A stretch of 43,424 bases of DNA from Tepidimonas aquatica (GTDB taxonomy: Bacteria; Pseudomonadota; Gammaproteobacteria; Burkholderiales; Burkholderiaceae_C): the NCBI RefSeq assembly GCF_007556585.1, contig NZ_VJNA01000022.1, forward strand, positions 1 to 43,424, written 5' to 3'. This document shows, one piece after another, positions 29,001 through 41,881 of the stretch; the first letter of the stretch is position 1, and every line of letters starts with the position of its first letter. The notes beneath the pieces are model-generated. The model worked only from the letters and a program-made list of their open reading frames with translations, ran no database searches and was not told the DNA's origin. The position numbers and the translations under genes were made by a program.

Positions 29001-30438
29001 CGTGGGGGCGCTGGGCACGTTGGCCCTGCGGTTGATTCTGCGCCCCTTGCACGACGTGGTGGCGCAGGCGCAGGCCATCGCGCAACGGCGCTTCATCACG
29101 GTGGACGAGCCACGCACACCGGAGTTGCAAGCCGTGGCGCGGGCGATGAACGACATGGTGCGCCGGCTGCAGACCATGTTCGCCGAGGAAGCGCAGCGGC
29201 TCGAGGCGCTGCGCCAGCGCGTCAACCACGATCCCATCACCGGCGCCGCCAACCGCGACCACTTCATGGCGCAGCTGCGCGAGGTGCTGTCGAGCGAAGA
29301 ATACGGCTCGCACGGCACGCTGGTGGTGGTGCGGCTAACTTACCTCAACGAGCTCAACGCGCGCCTGGGCCGTCAGCGCGCGGACGCGCTTCTGCAGGGG
29401 CTGGCCAAGACGTTGGCGGCCTGTTGCGACAGCGGCGATACCGAGCAGCGCGTCGGCCGCCTCAAGGGCGGCGAGTTCGGGCTGCTGTGCCCGGGCGAGG
29501 CCAACGCCGACGCGCGCGCCCGTGCCGTGCACGAACGCCTGATGCGCGAGTGGGCGCCTTCGTGGCTGGCCGAGGTGCCGGATCTGTTCCATCTGGCGGC
29601 GGTGAATTACACCCGCCACGAACCGCCGGGCGACGTGCTGGCGCGCGCGGACCAAGCGCTGGCCCAGGCCCAGGCGCGTGGCCCCAACCACTGGTACGCG
29701 ACGGACCAAGCCGCCTCACCCGCGCTGACGTTGCCGGCCGAGCGCTGGCGCACGCTGCTGACCGAAGCGGTGCAAGGCGGGCGCTTGAGCCTGGCGTTTT
29801 ACCCGGTGGTGCGCAACGACGCGCAGCGCCCGTTGCACCAGGAAGGCGTCATCCGCCTGCGCATGGACGCCACGGGGTCGATGCTCAGCGCCGGGGACTT
29901 CATGCCGATGGCCGCCAACCTCAACCTGACCGCGCCGATCGACCTCGGTGTGGTGCGGCTGGCCATCGAGCACCTGCGCCAGGTCGAAGGCGATGTGGCG
30001 GTGAACCTGTCGGCCGAAACGATCGCCGATTTCGGTTTTCGCAACCAGTTGGTGCAGCTGCTGCAGCAGTACCCCGACCTGTGCCGGCGGCTGCTGTTCG
30101 AAGTCCCGGAGTACGGGGTGTACCGCCAGTTCGACGCGTTCCGCGACCTGGTGCGCAGCCTCAAGGCGCTGGGCTGCCGCGTGGGCATCGAACACTTCGG
30201 GCAGCGCTTTGCCAACAGCGAGCAGCTGGCCACGCTGGGGCTGGACTACCTCAAGGTTCACCCCAGCTTGGTGCGCGGCCTGCGCAACAACCCCGGCAAC
30301 CAGGAGCTGCTGCGGGGGTTGTGCAGCATGGCGCACGCGCTGGGCATCACGGTCATTGCGTTGGGCGTCGAAAGCCGCGACGACCTGCCGTTGCTGGCGC
30401 AGCTGGGCTTCGACGGTGCCACTGGCCCCGGCATCTGA
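28985..30438 (+). pseudogene. LapD-like c-di-GMP receptor (HAMP-GGDEF-EAL), 5' truncated
   Basis: What remains is the end of a membrane helix (VVVGALGTLALRLIL), a HAMP linker, a degenerate GGDEF domain (signature RLKGGEFGLL, so KGGEF) and a degenerate EAL domain (QEGVIRLRM in place of EAL; later LDYLKVHPSLVRG). Degenerate GGDEF and EAL together with HAMP fit LapD, an inner-membrane receptor that senses c-di-GMP and controls the LapG protease. The first membrane helix and the periplasmic output domain are absent. The C-terminal end GFDGATGPGI looks complete. No lapG is seen nearby. Loss of the start makes expression unlikely unless the join is an assembly error. Confidence 0.75.
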
Positions 30439-30442
30439 CACC

Positions 30443-30458
30443 GCGGCGCCTGCGCCGC
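30443..30458. terminator. possible bidirectional terminator hairpin
   Basis: GCGGCG, loop CCTG, then CGCCGC, in the 30-base gap between two convergent genes. The stem is perfect over 6 base pairs but there is no T-run on either side. Confidence 0.35.
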
Positions 30459-30468
30459 CGGGTGGTGC

Positions 30469-31752
30469 TCACCCGTGCAAATCGTCGCGCCGGGCGATTT
30501 CGAACAGACGCCGCAGCTCGTGCGGGTAGCGGCGCAGGTTGCGGGCGTGCCAGCGCTGGATCAGCGCCATCACCACCGCCACCAGCAACCCGAACGCGGT
30601 GATGGCGCCAAACGCCGACAAGCCCGCCCCGGTGGCGGCGCTGTACATAAAGCCCAGGCCCAGGATGCAGGCTTGCTCGTTGAAGTTCTGCACCGCGATC
30701 GAGCGGCCCGCCCCCATCAGGTTGTGGCCGCGGTGCTGCAGCAACGCGTTCATCGGCACCACCAGAAAGCCGCCCAGCGCCCCCAGCAGCACCAAAAACG
30801 GGGCAGCCACCCACACGTCGCGGATGGCGACCATGCCGACCACCAGCAGCCCCATCGCGATGCCCAGCGGCATCACGCGGGGGGCCTGGTCGATGCGCAT
30901 GCGCACCGACGCCACGATGGCGCCAGCCGCGGTGCCGACCGCCACCACCCCGACCAGGCTGGACGCCTGCGTGGTGTTGTAGCCCAAGGCCGCGGCGGCC
31001 CAGGCCAGCACGATGTAGCGCAGGTTGCCGCTGACGCCCCAAAACAGCGTCGTCGTGGCCAGCGAGATTTGGCCCAGATGGTCGCGCCACAGCCGCAGGT
31101 TGCAACGCCAAAAATCGGGCAGCAGCGCCAACGGGTTGGACGGCAGGTGGCGCAGCGGCGCGGTGGTGCGCGGGATACGCAGGTTGAACGCCGCCGCCAG
31201 CGCGTACACGCCCACCAGGCCAACGATGGCCACCTCGGCCGCGCCGGGCAGCAGCGCGCCCAGCCAAGCCGCCTCGTGGCCACCGAGCCACGCCGCGACC
31301 CGTGGCGACACGAGCTGGCCGCCCAGCACGACGCCGAGGATGATCGACGCGATCGTCAGCCCCTCGATCCAGCCGTTGGCCTTGACCAGCTGCGACGGCG
31401 GCAGCAGCTCGGTCAGGATGCCGTACTTGGCCGGAGAGTACGCTGCCGCGCCCAGGCCCACCAGGCTGTACGCCAGCAGCGGGTGCACCGGTGTCAGCAT
31501 CAGCAAGCAGCCCACCACCTTGATGGCGTTGCTGATGAACATGACCTGCCCTTTGGGACGGGAGTCGGCAAACGCCCCCACCCACGGCGCCAGCAACACA
31601 TAAAAAAGGGCGAACATCGGCACCAACGCCGCCGCCTGCCACTCGGGGGCAGCGCGGCTGCGCAGCAGCTCCACCGCCACGACAAACAGCGCGTTGTCGG
31701 CCAACGAGCTGCAAAACTGCGCTGCCATGATGGTGTAGAAGCCGCGCTTCAT
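30469..31752 (-). CDS. lplT: lysophospholipid transporter LplT
   Basis: A 427-residue major facilitator protein with about 12 membrane helices. It starts MKRGFYTIMAAQFCSSLADN and contains AYSPAKYGILTELLPPSQLV and GWIEGLTI, which are typical of LplT. LplT flips lysophospholipids across the inner membrane for re-acylation. Head-to-head placement with alr is common in Burkholderiales. I start at 31752, where the family begins; an upstream in-frame extension reads as noise. Confidence 0.92.
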   Translation of the reverse strand: MKRGFYTIMAAQFCSSLADNALFVVAVELLRSRAAPEWQAAALVPMFALFYVLLAPWVGAFADSRPKGQVMFISNAIKVVGCLLMLTPVHPLLAYSLVGLGAAAYSPAKYGILTELLPPSQLVKANGWIEGLTIASIILGVVLGGQLVSPRVAAWLGGHEAAWLGALLPGAAEVAIVGLVGVYALAAAFNLRIPRTTAPLRHLPSNPLALLPDFWRCNLRLWRDHLGQISLATTTLFWGVSGNLRYIVLAWAAAALGYNTTQASSLVGVVAVGTAAGAIVASVRMRIDQAPRVMPLGIAMGLLVVGMVAIRDVWVAAPFLVLLGALGGFLVVPMNALLQHRGHNLMGAGRSIAVQNFNEQACILGLGFMYSAATGAGLSAFGAITAFGLLVAVVMALIQRWHARNLRRYPHELRRLFEIARRDDLHG

Positions 31753-31898
31753 GGTGGCAAAACTTCGTGTCCTGGGGTCGTCGTGGACCACCGCAGCGGC
31801 CCGCTTTGTGCGAAAGTTCCCCGTGGCGCGGGGTGCGCGGTTTATAGCACGTCGCCCACCCCTTCCGCGCCGCTGTCCGTCGAACCTACCCTGCCGCC

Positions 31899-33065
31899 AT
31901 GCCACGTCCGATCCAAGCCACGATCCACCTCGACGCCCTGCGCCACAACCTGCAACGCTGCCGCGCCGCCGCCGGCGACGCGCGTGTGTGGGCGGTGGTC
32001 AAAGCCAATGCCTACGGCCACGGCATCGAGCGGGCCTACCCCGCGCTGCGCGGCGCCGATGGCTTTGCGCTGCTGGACCTGGCCGAAGCCGAGCGGCTGC
32101 GTGCGCTGGGCTGGCGCGGCCCGATCCTGCTGCTGGAAGGGTGCTTCGAGCCGCGCGACCTGGAGCTGTGCTCGCGCCTGAACCTGTGGCACGTGGTGCA
32201 CTGCGACGAGCAGATCGACTGGCTCAGCCAGCACAAAACGCACCAGCCGCACCGGGTGTTTCTCAAAATGAATTCCGGCATGAACCGGCTCGGCTTTCGG
32301 CCGGCGGCGTTTCGGGCCGCCTGGACGCGGCTGCACGCCTTGCCGCAGGTGGCCGAAGTGAGCTTGATGACCCACTTTTCCGATGCCGACGGTCTGCGCC
32401 GTGGCCGCGAGGGCGTGCTGCACCAGGTGGAGGCGTTCGTGCGCGCCACGCGCGACCTGCCCGGCGAGCGCAGCCTGTGCAACAGCGCCGCCACGCTGCG
32501 CCACGCGCTGCGGCTGCGCCTGGGCGACGGCGGCGGGGCGCTGGCCGCGGACTGGGTGCGCGCCGGCATCGCCCTCTACGGCAGCGCGCCGGACCACCCG
32601 GCGCACGCCGCCGCCGACTTGGACCTGCAGCCGACGATGACGCTGGCCAGCCGGCTGATCGCCATCCAGCCGGTGGCCGCCGGCGAGACGGTCGGCTATG
32701 GCTCCGCCTTCACCGCACCGCGCGACCTGCGCGTCGGCATCGTCGCCTGCGGCTACGCCGACGGCTACCCGCGCCACGCCAGCCTGTCGCAAGCCCCCGG
32801 CGCGCCGGTGCTGGTGCGCGGCGTGCGCACCCACTTGGTCGGGCGCGTCAGTATGGATATGTTGGCGGTGGACCTGACCCCGGTGGAGGCCGCCGGCGGC
32901 CCGTGCCACCTCGGCGACGAAGTGGTGCTGTGGGGCCGCAGCGGCAGCGGCGCGGTGCTGCCGGTGGACGAGGTGGCGCAGGCCGCCGGCACCATCGCCT
33001 ACGAGCTGCTGTGCGCGGTGGCGGCGCGCGTGCCGTTCGCCGTCGACGAGGCCGACACGCCGTAG
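31899..33065 (+). CDS. alr: alanine racemase
   Basis: A PLP enzyme that makes D-alanine for peptidoglycan. It is 388 residues long. The PLP lysine is K35 in [12 protein letters not shown]221 lies in [11 protein letters not shown] and the second catalytic base is probably Y267 in ETVGYGSAF. The C-terminal beta domain has [11 protein letters not shown]. The start has no strong ribosome site, but the N-terminus aligns with the family. Confidence 0.95.
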   Translation: MPRPIQATIHLDALRHNLQRCRAAAGDARVWAVVKANAYGHGIERAYPALRGADGFALLDLAEAERLRALGWRGPILLLEGCFEPRDLELCSRLNLWHVVHCDEQIDWLSQHKTHQPHRVFLKMNSGMNRLGFRPAAFRAAWTRLHALPQVAEVSLMTHFSDADGLRRGREGVLHQVEAFVRATRDLPGERSLCNSAATLRHALRLRLGDGGGALAADWVRAGIALYGSAPDHPAHAAADLDLQPTMTLASRLIAIQPVAAGETVGYGSAFTAPRDLRVGIVACGYADGYPRHASLSQAPGAPVLVRGVRTHLVGRVSMDMLAVDLTPVEAAGGPCHLGDEVVLWGRSGSGAVLPVDEVAQAAGTIAYELLCAVAARVPFAVDEADTP

Positions 33066-33068
33066 CCC

Positions 33069-33097
33069 TTGTACTCCTGGGGGTATGGCGCTATACT
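33069..33097 (+). promoter_or_regulatory. sigma70-like promoter of the RND operon with an internal dyad
   Basis: TTGTAC (33069-33074), a 17-base spacer and TATACT (33092-33097), about 24 bases before the adaptor ATG. The spacer region contains TACTCC-TG-GGGGTA, a G-tract dyad of the general kind bound by CsoR/RcnR/FrmR-class repressors. No such repressor gene is in the window, so regulation is a guess; the promoter itself is convincing. Confidence 0.65.
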
Positions 33098-33120
33098 CGC
33101 GTCCAATGGAGGATCAAGCC

Positions 33121-34224
33121 ATGGATCGACGCACGACGCCCCTCCCCCTGCTGGCCCGCCGGCGCTGGCTCGGCGCGGCCGTTGCCACCGCGCTGCTCGG
33201 CGGCGCGCTGCCCCCCCTGACCTGGGCCCAGCCCGAGACGGCCGGCCCACGCGTGCCGGTGGCCGAAGCCACCCGCCGCCCGGTCGGCCAGGCGCTGTTG
33301 CTGGACGCCACCATCGAAGCGCAACAGCAGGCCACGCTGGCGGCCCAGGCCAGCGGCCGCATCGTGCAGCTGCACGTCAAGGCCGGTGACCGCGTGCGCG
33401 CCGGGCAGGTGCTGGCGGTGATCGACGACCGCGAGACCACGGCCGGCGTGCAGCGCGCCGGCGGCGCGGTGGCACAGGTCGAAGCCGAGCTGCGCAACGC
33501 CGAGGCCCACGCCAAGCGCACGCGCGAGCTGCGCGCGCAAGGCTTCGTGTCACAGGCGGCGCTGGACACCGCCGAGGCCCAGGCCGCCGCCGCACGCGCC
33601 GCGCTGCAGCAGGCCAAGGCCGCGCAGTCGCAGGCCACGCTGGCGCAGGGCTTCACGCGGTTGACCGCGCCGTTCGACGGCTTCGTGCTGGCCACGCATG
33701 CCGAGGCCGGCGACCTGGCCGCGCCGGGCCGCCCGGTGCTGACGGTCTACGCGCCGCAGCCACTGCGCGCCACCGTGTATGTGCCGGCGTCGCAGTCGGC
33801 GCTGGCGGAGCGCGCCCAGCGCGTCGAGGTGCGCCTGCCCGATGGGCGCTGGGTGCAGCCCAGCGGCCGCAGCCGCCTGCCGGCCGCCGATCCCGTGGCG
33901 CAGACAGTGGAGTGGCGCCTGCCGCTCGCGGCCGCCGATGCACAGGGTGTGCTGCCCGGTCAGGCGGTCAAGGTGCGTTTTGCCGCCGGCAGCGACGAGC
34001 GGCTGGTGGTGCCGGCCAGCGCCCTGCTGCGCCGGGGCGAGCTGACCGCAGCCTATGTGGCGGCACCGGCCGGGGCGCCCGCGGGCTTCGTGCTGCGTGC
34101 GGTGCGCACCGGTGCCGACCACGGCGAGGCCGGGGTCGAGATCCTGTCGGGCCTGCAGCCGGGCGAGCGCGTGGCGCTCGATCCGGTGCGCGCGGGGCTG
34201 CGCGGTGCGCAGCCGGCGCAGTGA
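33121..34224 (+). CDS. RND efflux periplasmic adaptor subunit
   Basis: A 367-residue membrane-fusion protein. The N-terminus has an arginine-rich signal (LLARRRWLGAAVATALLGG) with probable cleavage near WAQ, followed by the barrel-sandwich halves (AAQASGRIVQLHVKAGDRV and LTAPFDGFVLATHAEAGD) around an Ala-rich alpha-hairpin. The start at 33121 is set by GGAGG 8 bases upstream. It links the inner-membrane pump encoded next to an outer-membrane channel that is not encoded here. Confidence 0.88.
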   Translation: MDRRTTPLPLLARRRWLGAAVATALLGGALPPLTWAQPETAGPRVPVAEATRRPVGQALLLDATIEAQQQATLAAQASGRIVQLHVKAGDRVRAGQVLAVIDDRETTAGVQRAGGAVAQVEAELRNAEAHAKRTRELRAQGFVSQAALDTAEAQAAAARAALQQAKAAQSQATLAQGFTRLTAPFDGFVLATHAEAGDLAAPGRPVLTVYAPQPLRATVYVPASQSALAERAQRVEVRLPDGRWVQPSGRSRLPAADPVAQTVEWRLPLAAADAQGVLPGQAVKVRFAAGSDERLVVPASALLRRGELTAAYVAAPAGAPAGFVLRAVRTGADHGEAGVEILSGLQPGERVALDPVRAGLRGAQPAQ

Positions 34225-34264
34225 TCGGCCATCGTCCCCCTCCCCGCACGCAGGAGAACGGCCG

Positions 34265-37558
<3,294 letters not shown>

Positions 37559-37610
37559 ATCCCGTTTTTCCTGCAACCCTGTCCCAACCCTTGCCAGTGA
37601 GGAGAGCATC

Positions 37611-37838
37611 ATGACCGTCGAGCGCTGGATCCGTGTGATCGCGGGCCTGTTCGTGTTCCTGTCGGTGGCGCTGGGCGCGCCCGCCAGCCCGCTGTTCGTC
37701 AGCGAGTGGTTCCTGGCCTTCACGGCCTTCGTCGGGCTGAACCTGTTCCAGTTCGGCTTCACCAACTTCTGCCCGCTGGCCATCATCCTGAAGAAGCTGG
37801 GCGTGCCCGAGGCCGCCATCCCCTGCAAGGCCTGCTGA
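37611..37838 (+). CDS. DUF2892 (YgaP-TM-like) inner-membrane protein with CxxC tail
   Basis: A 75-residue protein with two membrane helices, of the YgaP membrane-domain family (GLFVFLSVALG and GLNLFQFGFTNFCPLAIILK). It ends in CKAC at the very C-terminus and has another Cys in NFCPL. In YgaP this domain is attached to a rhodanese that handles persulfide; here it stands alone. A GTGAGGAGAG ribosome site is present. It lies 52 bases after the RND pump and 19 before the TDT transporter. Confidence 0.88.
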   Translation: MTVERWIRVIAGLFVFLSVALGAPASPLFVSEWFLAFTAFVGLNLFQFGFTNFCPLAIILKKLGVPEAAIPCKAC

Positions 37839-37857
37839 GGCCGAGGCGGAGGCCGCG

Positions 37858-38874
37858 ATGAACGGTGCCCATCCCACCCCACTGAAGTTCCTGCATCCCG
37901 GCTGGTTCACGCTGGTGATGGGCCTCAGCGGCCTGGCGCTGGCCTGGCACGCCGCCGGCCCCGTGCTCGGCCCCTGGGCCGAGGGGGCGGCGCTGGTCAT
38001 CGGTGCGCTGGCCGCGACGGTGTTCGTGGTGTTGCTTGCGGGTTCACTGCGCCGCTGGCAGCGCCATCCCGAGGCCGTCGCCGAGGATCTGCGCCATCCG
38101 GTGCGCCACGCCTTCGTCGCCGCGATGCCGGTGGCGCTGCTCCTGCTGGCGACCTGGCTGCAGGCGGTGGACCTGGCGCGGCCGCTGGCGCAGGCGCTGT
38201 GGTGGATCGGCTCGATCGGCCAGCTCGGCGTCACTGTCTGGGCGCTGGGGCGGTGGCTGGCCCCCACCGTGGCGCACGCCCCAGATGCGCAGTCGCTGTG
38301 GAACGGCGTCACCCCGGTGCTCTACATCCCGGTGGTCGGCAACGTCGTCGCGCCGCTGGCCGGCGTCGGCTTCGAGCACGCCCTGTGGTCGGCGGCGCAC
38401 TTCGGCATCGGGGTGTTCTTCTGGCCGGTGGTGTTCACGCTGCTGGTGGTGCGGCGGCTGGCGCACGGGCCGATGCCGCCGCGACTGCATCCAACGTGGT
38501 TCATCTCGCTGGCGCCGGCGGCGGTTGTGGGGCTGTGCGCGCTGCGCTTTGGCTGGCCGCCGGGCGTGGCGGCCGCCGTCTGGGGCGTGGGCCTGTTCAT
38601 GCTGCTGTGGGTCGGCACGCAGGCGCGGCGCTACTTCGCGCAGCCGTTCGCGCTGCCGTTCTGGGCCGTGTCGTTCCCGCTGGCGGCGTTCACCAGTCTG
38701 ACCTTCAAGCTGGCGTTGGCGCTGGCGCACCCGGGGCTGCAACTCGCGGCGCTGGGGCTGCTGGCGCTGGTGTCCGTGATCATCGCCGCGCTGACGCTGG
38801 CCACGATCAAGGGTCTGCGCAACGGCACGCTGCTGGCCCCGGAGCCGGTGGCGCCGGTGGTGGCCGTACCTTGA
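37858..38874 (+). CDS. TDT/SLAC1-family transporter
   Basis: A 338-residue membrane protein with about ten helices and almost no loops. The head HPTPLKFLHPGWFTLVMGLS matches the opening of tellurite-resistance/dicarboxylate (TDT) transporters, the family of TehA, plant SLAC1 channels and yeast Ssu1 sulfite efflux. The conserved central phenylalanine of SLAC1 channels cannot be assigned by eye. Location right after a DUF2892 gene and near a TSUP gene favours a sulfur oxyanion such as sulfite as the substrate; this is inferred. Confidence 0.82.
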   Translation: MNGAHPTPLKFLHPGWFTLVMGLSGLALAWHAAGPVLGPWAEGAALVIGALAATVFVVLLAGSLRRWQRHPEAVAEDLRHPVRHAFVAAMPVALLLLATWLQAVDLARPLAQALWWIGSIGQLGVTVWALGRWLAPTVAHAPDAQSLWNGVTPVLYIPVVGNVVAPLAGVGFEHALWSAAHFGIGVFFWPVVFTLLVVRRLAHGPMPPRLHPTWFISLAPAAVVGLCALRFGWPPGVAAAVWGVGLFMLLWVGTQARRYFAQPFALPFWAVSFPLAAFTSLTFKLALALAHPGLQLAALGLLALVSVIIAALTLATIKGLRNGTLLAPEPVAPVVAVP

Positions 38875-38940
38875 AGCACCTGCCCGCGCTGACCCGGCGG
38901 CGACGCGGCCCGCGCGGGCGCGCTGCTACGATGCGCGGCC

Positions 38941-39690
38941 ATGAACATCGTTGACGCGGCCTTGCTGGCCACCGCCGCCGTGGCCGCTGGCGCCCTCAAC
39001 GCGGTGGCGGGCGGCGGCAGCTTTCTCACCTTTCCGGCGCTGGTGTTCGTGGGTGTGCCGCCGATCGCGGCCAACGCCACCAGCGCCGTGGCCGTCAGCC
39101 CGGGCTACCTGGGCAGCGCACTGGGCTACCGCGCCGAGCTGGCCGCGCTGCCACGCGCGCGCCTGTGGCGCGAGGGGGCGCTGGCCGCCGCCGGTGGCGT
39201 GTTGGGGGCGTTGCTGCTGCTGGTCACGCCGGCGGCCACCTTTCGCGCCATCGTGCCTTGGCTGCTGCTGGCGGCCACACTGGTGTTTGCGTTCGGGCCA
39301 TGGCTGGTGCGCCGGCTGGGCCGTGGCCGACCAGCCCCCCCGGCGGCACGCGCCCTGGGGTTGCTGCTGGTGGCGGTGTACGGGGGCTATTTCAATGGCG
39401 GGCTGGGCATTGTGCTGATGGCACTGTACGCCGCCACCGGCGAGACCGACATCCAGCGCGCCAACGCGCTGAAAAACATCAACTCCCTGCTGCTGTCGCT
39501 GCTGTCGGTGGCAACCTTTGTGCTGGCGGGTGTGGTGGCGTGGGCGCCCGCGCTGCTGATGATGGTGGCGGCCACCGCCGGCGGCTGGCTGGGCGCCCGG
39601 GCAGCACGGCGCCTGCCCGCCACCGCAGTGCGCGCCGTGGTGGTGGGCACCGGGGTGGTGATGTCGGTGCTGTTTTTCGTGCGCGGCTGA
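38941..39690 (+). CDS. TSUP/TauE-SafE family exporter
   Basis: A 249-residue membrane protein with about eight helices. The family repeats are visible: LNAVAGGGSFLTFPALVFVG with NATSAVAVSPGYLGSALGY in the first half, and VAVYGGYFNGGLGIVLMAL with NALKNINSLLLSLLS in the second. TSUP proteins export sulfite, sulfoacetate or related anions, or import some of them. It follows the TDT gene after 66 bases and may be in the same transcript or have its own start. Confidence 0.88.
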   Translation: MNIVDAALLATAAVAAGALNAVAGGGSFLTFPALVFVGVPPIAANATSAVAVSPGYLGSALGYRAELAALPRARLWREGALAAAGGVLGALLLLVTPAATFRAIVPWLLLAATLVFAFGPWLVRRLGRGRPAPPAARALGLLLVAVYGGYFNGGLGIVLMALYAATGETDIQRANALKNINSLLLSLLSVATFVLAGVVAWAPALLMMVAATAGGWLGARAARRLPATAVRAVVVGTGVVMSVLFFVRG

Positions 39691-39817
39691 CGGGCGGCAC
39701 CTTGACCGATGCGCACCAAGCCGCCATTTGGCATTGGGGACGGGCTTCCACCCTCCCCCCGCTGGGTTTGCCGTGTTATCGTCATGTGAATTGCGCCTCG
39801 CGAGGAGCCTCACCACC

Positions 39818-40144
39818 ATGCAACGCATGCCCGATGTCCTGGAAGGACGGCTCGACAAAATCGCCTACCCCCACATCCGCCAGCGACTGGAGCAGTTGCG
39901 CGACCAGCCGCAGGCGATGCTTGACTACGTCAACGGGCTGTTCCTCGACACCCGCGACGGGCAGCGGCGCGGCTTCGATTTCACCACCGCGTCGACGCTG
40001 ATGACCATCAAGCACGACCTGATGCTGCAGTTGGGCGAGCTCGAGCGTTTGCGGCACGAATTCACGCCGTGGGACCATGACTTCCGCGTCGCCGGCCCCG
40101 CCCAACCTTACCACCCCCCCGCGAAGCTGCCAAAAAACTGGTGA
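39818..40144 (+). CDS. small hypothetical protein
   Basis: A 108-residue soluble protein that I do not recognise. It is rich in charged and aromatic residues (LDKIAYPHIRQRLEQLRDQP, then FDFTTASTLMTIKHDLMLQL) and could form helices. A GCGAGGAGCC ribosome site lies upstream of the ATG. Its TGA shares a base with the start of the next gene, so the two are coupled. Nothing in it suggests a catalytic role; it could assist the oxidoreductase. Confidence 0.65.
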   Translation: MQRMPDVLEGRLDKIAYPHIRQRLEQLRDQPQAMLDYVNGLFLDTRDGQRRGFDFTTASTLMTIKHDLMLQLGELERLRHEFTPWDHDFRVAGPAQPYHPPAKLPKNW

Positions 40145-41832
40145 TGGATGTCTCCATGGCGGACGCCGCGACTTTCGACCACATCATCGTCGGGGCAGGC
40201 ACGGCGGGCTGCCTGCTGGCCAACCGCCTCAGCGCCGACCCGGCGCGGCGCGTGCTGCTGCTCGAAGCCGGCGGGCGTGACGACTACCTGTGGATCCACA
40301 TCCCGGTCGGCTACCTGTACTGCATCGGCAACCCACGCACCGATTGGTTGTACCAGACGGAGCCGGACGCCGGTTTGAATGGCCGCCGGCTGCGTTACCC
40401 GCGCGGCAAGGTGCTGGGGGGCTGCTCCAGCATCAACGGCATGATTTATATGCGCGGCCAGGCGCGTGACTACGATGGCTGGGCCGCGCACACCGGTGAG
40501 CCAGCGTGGAGCTGGGCGCAGTGTCTGCCCGACTTCGTCGCGCACGAGGATCACTGGCGGCTGGACGCCCACGATGACCCGACGCTGGCCACGCTGCACG
40601 GGCACCGCCGCAGCGGCAGCACCGGCGAGTGGCGCGTCGAGCGCCAGCGGCTGCGCTGGGACATACTGGACGCGTTTGCGCGCGCCGCCCAACAGGCCGG
40701 CATCCCGGCCACCGACGACTTCAACCGCGGCAACAACGAAGGGGTTGGCTACTTCGAGGTCAACCAGCGTGCCGGTTGGCGCTGGAACGCCGCCAAGGCG
40801 TTTTTGCATCCGGTGCGCCGCCGACCCAACCTGACCGTGTGGACCGATGCCCAGGTGACGCGGTTGGTGTTCGAGGGCGGCCCGGGCGCGCCGCTGCGCT
40901 GCTGCGGCGTCGACGTGGTCGTGCGCGGGCAACGCGTCGTCGTGCAGGCGGCGCGCGAGGTCACCCTGGCGGCGGGCGCGATCGGCTCGCCGGCCATCCT
41001 GCAGCGCTCCGGCATCGGACCGGCGGCGTGGCTGCAGCCGCTGGGCATCCCGGTCGTGGCCGACCTGCCAGGTGTCGGGGCCAACCTGCAGGACCATCTG
41101 CAAATCCGTGCCGTGTACCGCGTGCGCGGCACCACCACGCTCAACACGCTGGCCAACAGCCCATGGGGCAAGCTGCGCATCGGCTTGCAGTACCTGCTGA
41201 CGCGCAGCGGGCCGATGAGCATGGCGCCCAGCCAGCTAGGCGCGTTCACGCGCAGCGACGCGCAGCAGCGCTGGCCCAACCTGGAGTACCACGTGCAGCC
41301 GCTCAGCCTGGATGCGTTTGGCGAGCCGCTGCACCGCTTCGACGCCTTCACCGCCAGCGTCTGCAACCTCAACCCCAGCAGCCGCGGCACGGTGCGCATC
41401 CGTTCGCCGCGCTGGGAGGACGCGCCGGCCATCGCGCCCAACTACCTCTCGACCGAGGACGACCGCCGTGTCGCCGCGGCCAGCCTGCGGCTGACGCGAC
41501 GCATCGTCGCGCAACCCGCGCTGGCCCCGTACCAACCGGACGAGTACAAACCCGGCCCGCAGTACCAGACCGACGACGAGCTGGCGCGGCTGGCCGGCGA
41601 CATCGCCACCACCATCTTCCACCCGGTGGGCACCACCGCGATGGGGCCCGACGGCGACCCGATGGCCGTGACCGACCCGCAGCTGCGCGTGCGCGATGCA
41701 CGCGGTGGGCGCATCGCAGGCCTGCGGGTGGTGGACGCCGGCATCATGCCGACGATCACCAGCGGCAACACCAACAGTCCCACGCTGATGATCGCGGAAA
41801 AAGCCGCCCGCTGGATCCTGACGCAGACCTGA
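40144..41832 (+). CDS. GMC-family FAD-dependent oxidoreductase
   Basis: A 562-residue flavoprotein of the glucose-methanol-choline family, similar to choline or alcohol dehydrogenases. FAD binds at GAGTAG (17-22) and LLEAGG; the second signature GKVLGGCSSINGMIYMRG is complete; the catalytic histidine lies in IFHPVGTTAMG and the asparagine in GNTNSPTLMIAEKAA. The substrate is unknown, and the absence of a betaine-aldehyde dehydrogenase or cytochrome gene nearby argues against a choline pathway. I start at the ATG at 40144; a GTG at 40141 is possible. Confidence 0.92.
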   Translation: MDVSMADAATFDHIIVGAGTAGCLLANRLSADPARRVLLLEAGGRDDYLWIHIPVGYLYCIGNPRTDWLYQTEPDAGLNGRRLRYPRGKVLGGCSSINGMIYMRGQARDYDGWAAHTGEPAWSWAQCLPDFVAHEDHWRLDAHDDPTLATLHGHRRSGSTGEWRVERQRLRWDILDAFARAAQQAGIPATDDFNRGNNEGVGYFEVNQRAGWRWNAAKAFLHPVRRRPNLTVWTDAQVTRLVFEGGPGAPLRCCGVDVVVRGQRVVVQAAREVTLAAGAIGSPAILQRSGIGPAAWLQPLGIPVVADLPGVGANLQDHLQIRAVYRVRGTTTLNTLANSPWGKLRIGLQYLLTRSGPMSMAPSQLGAFTRSDAQQRWPNLEYHVQPLSLDAFGEPLHRFDAFTASVCNLNPSSRGTVRIRSPRWEDAPAIAPNYLSTEDDRRVAAASLRLTRRIVAQPALAPYQPDEYKPGPQYQTDDELARLAGDIATTIFHPVGTTAMGPDGDPMAVTDPQLRVRDARGGRIAGLRVVDAGIMPTITSGNTNSPTLMIAEKAARWILTQT

Positions 41833-41881
41833 CCGATGCCGATCAGGGTAAATCCCGAGACCGGCGGTGGCACGGCGCCCC

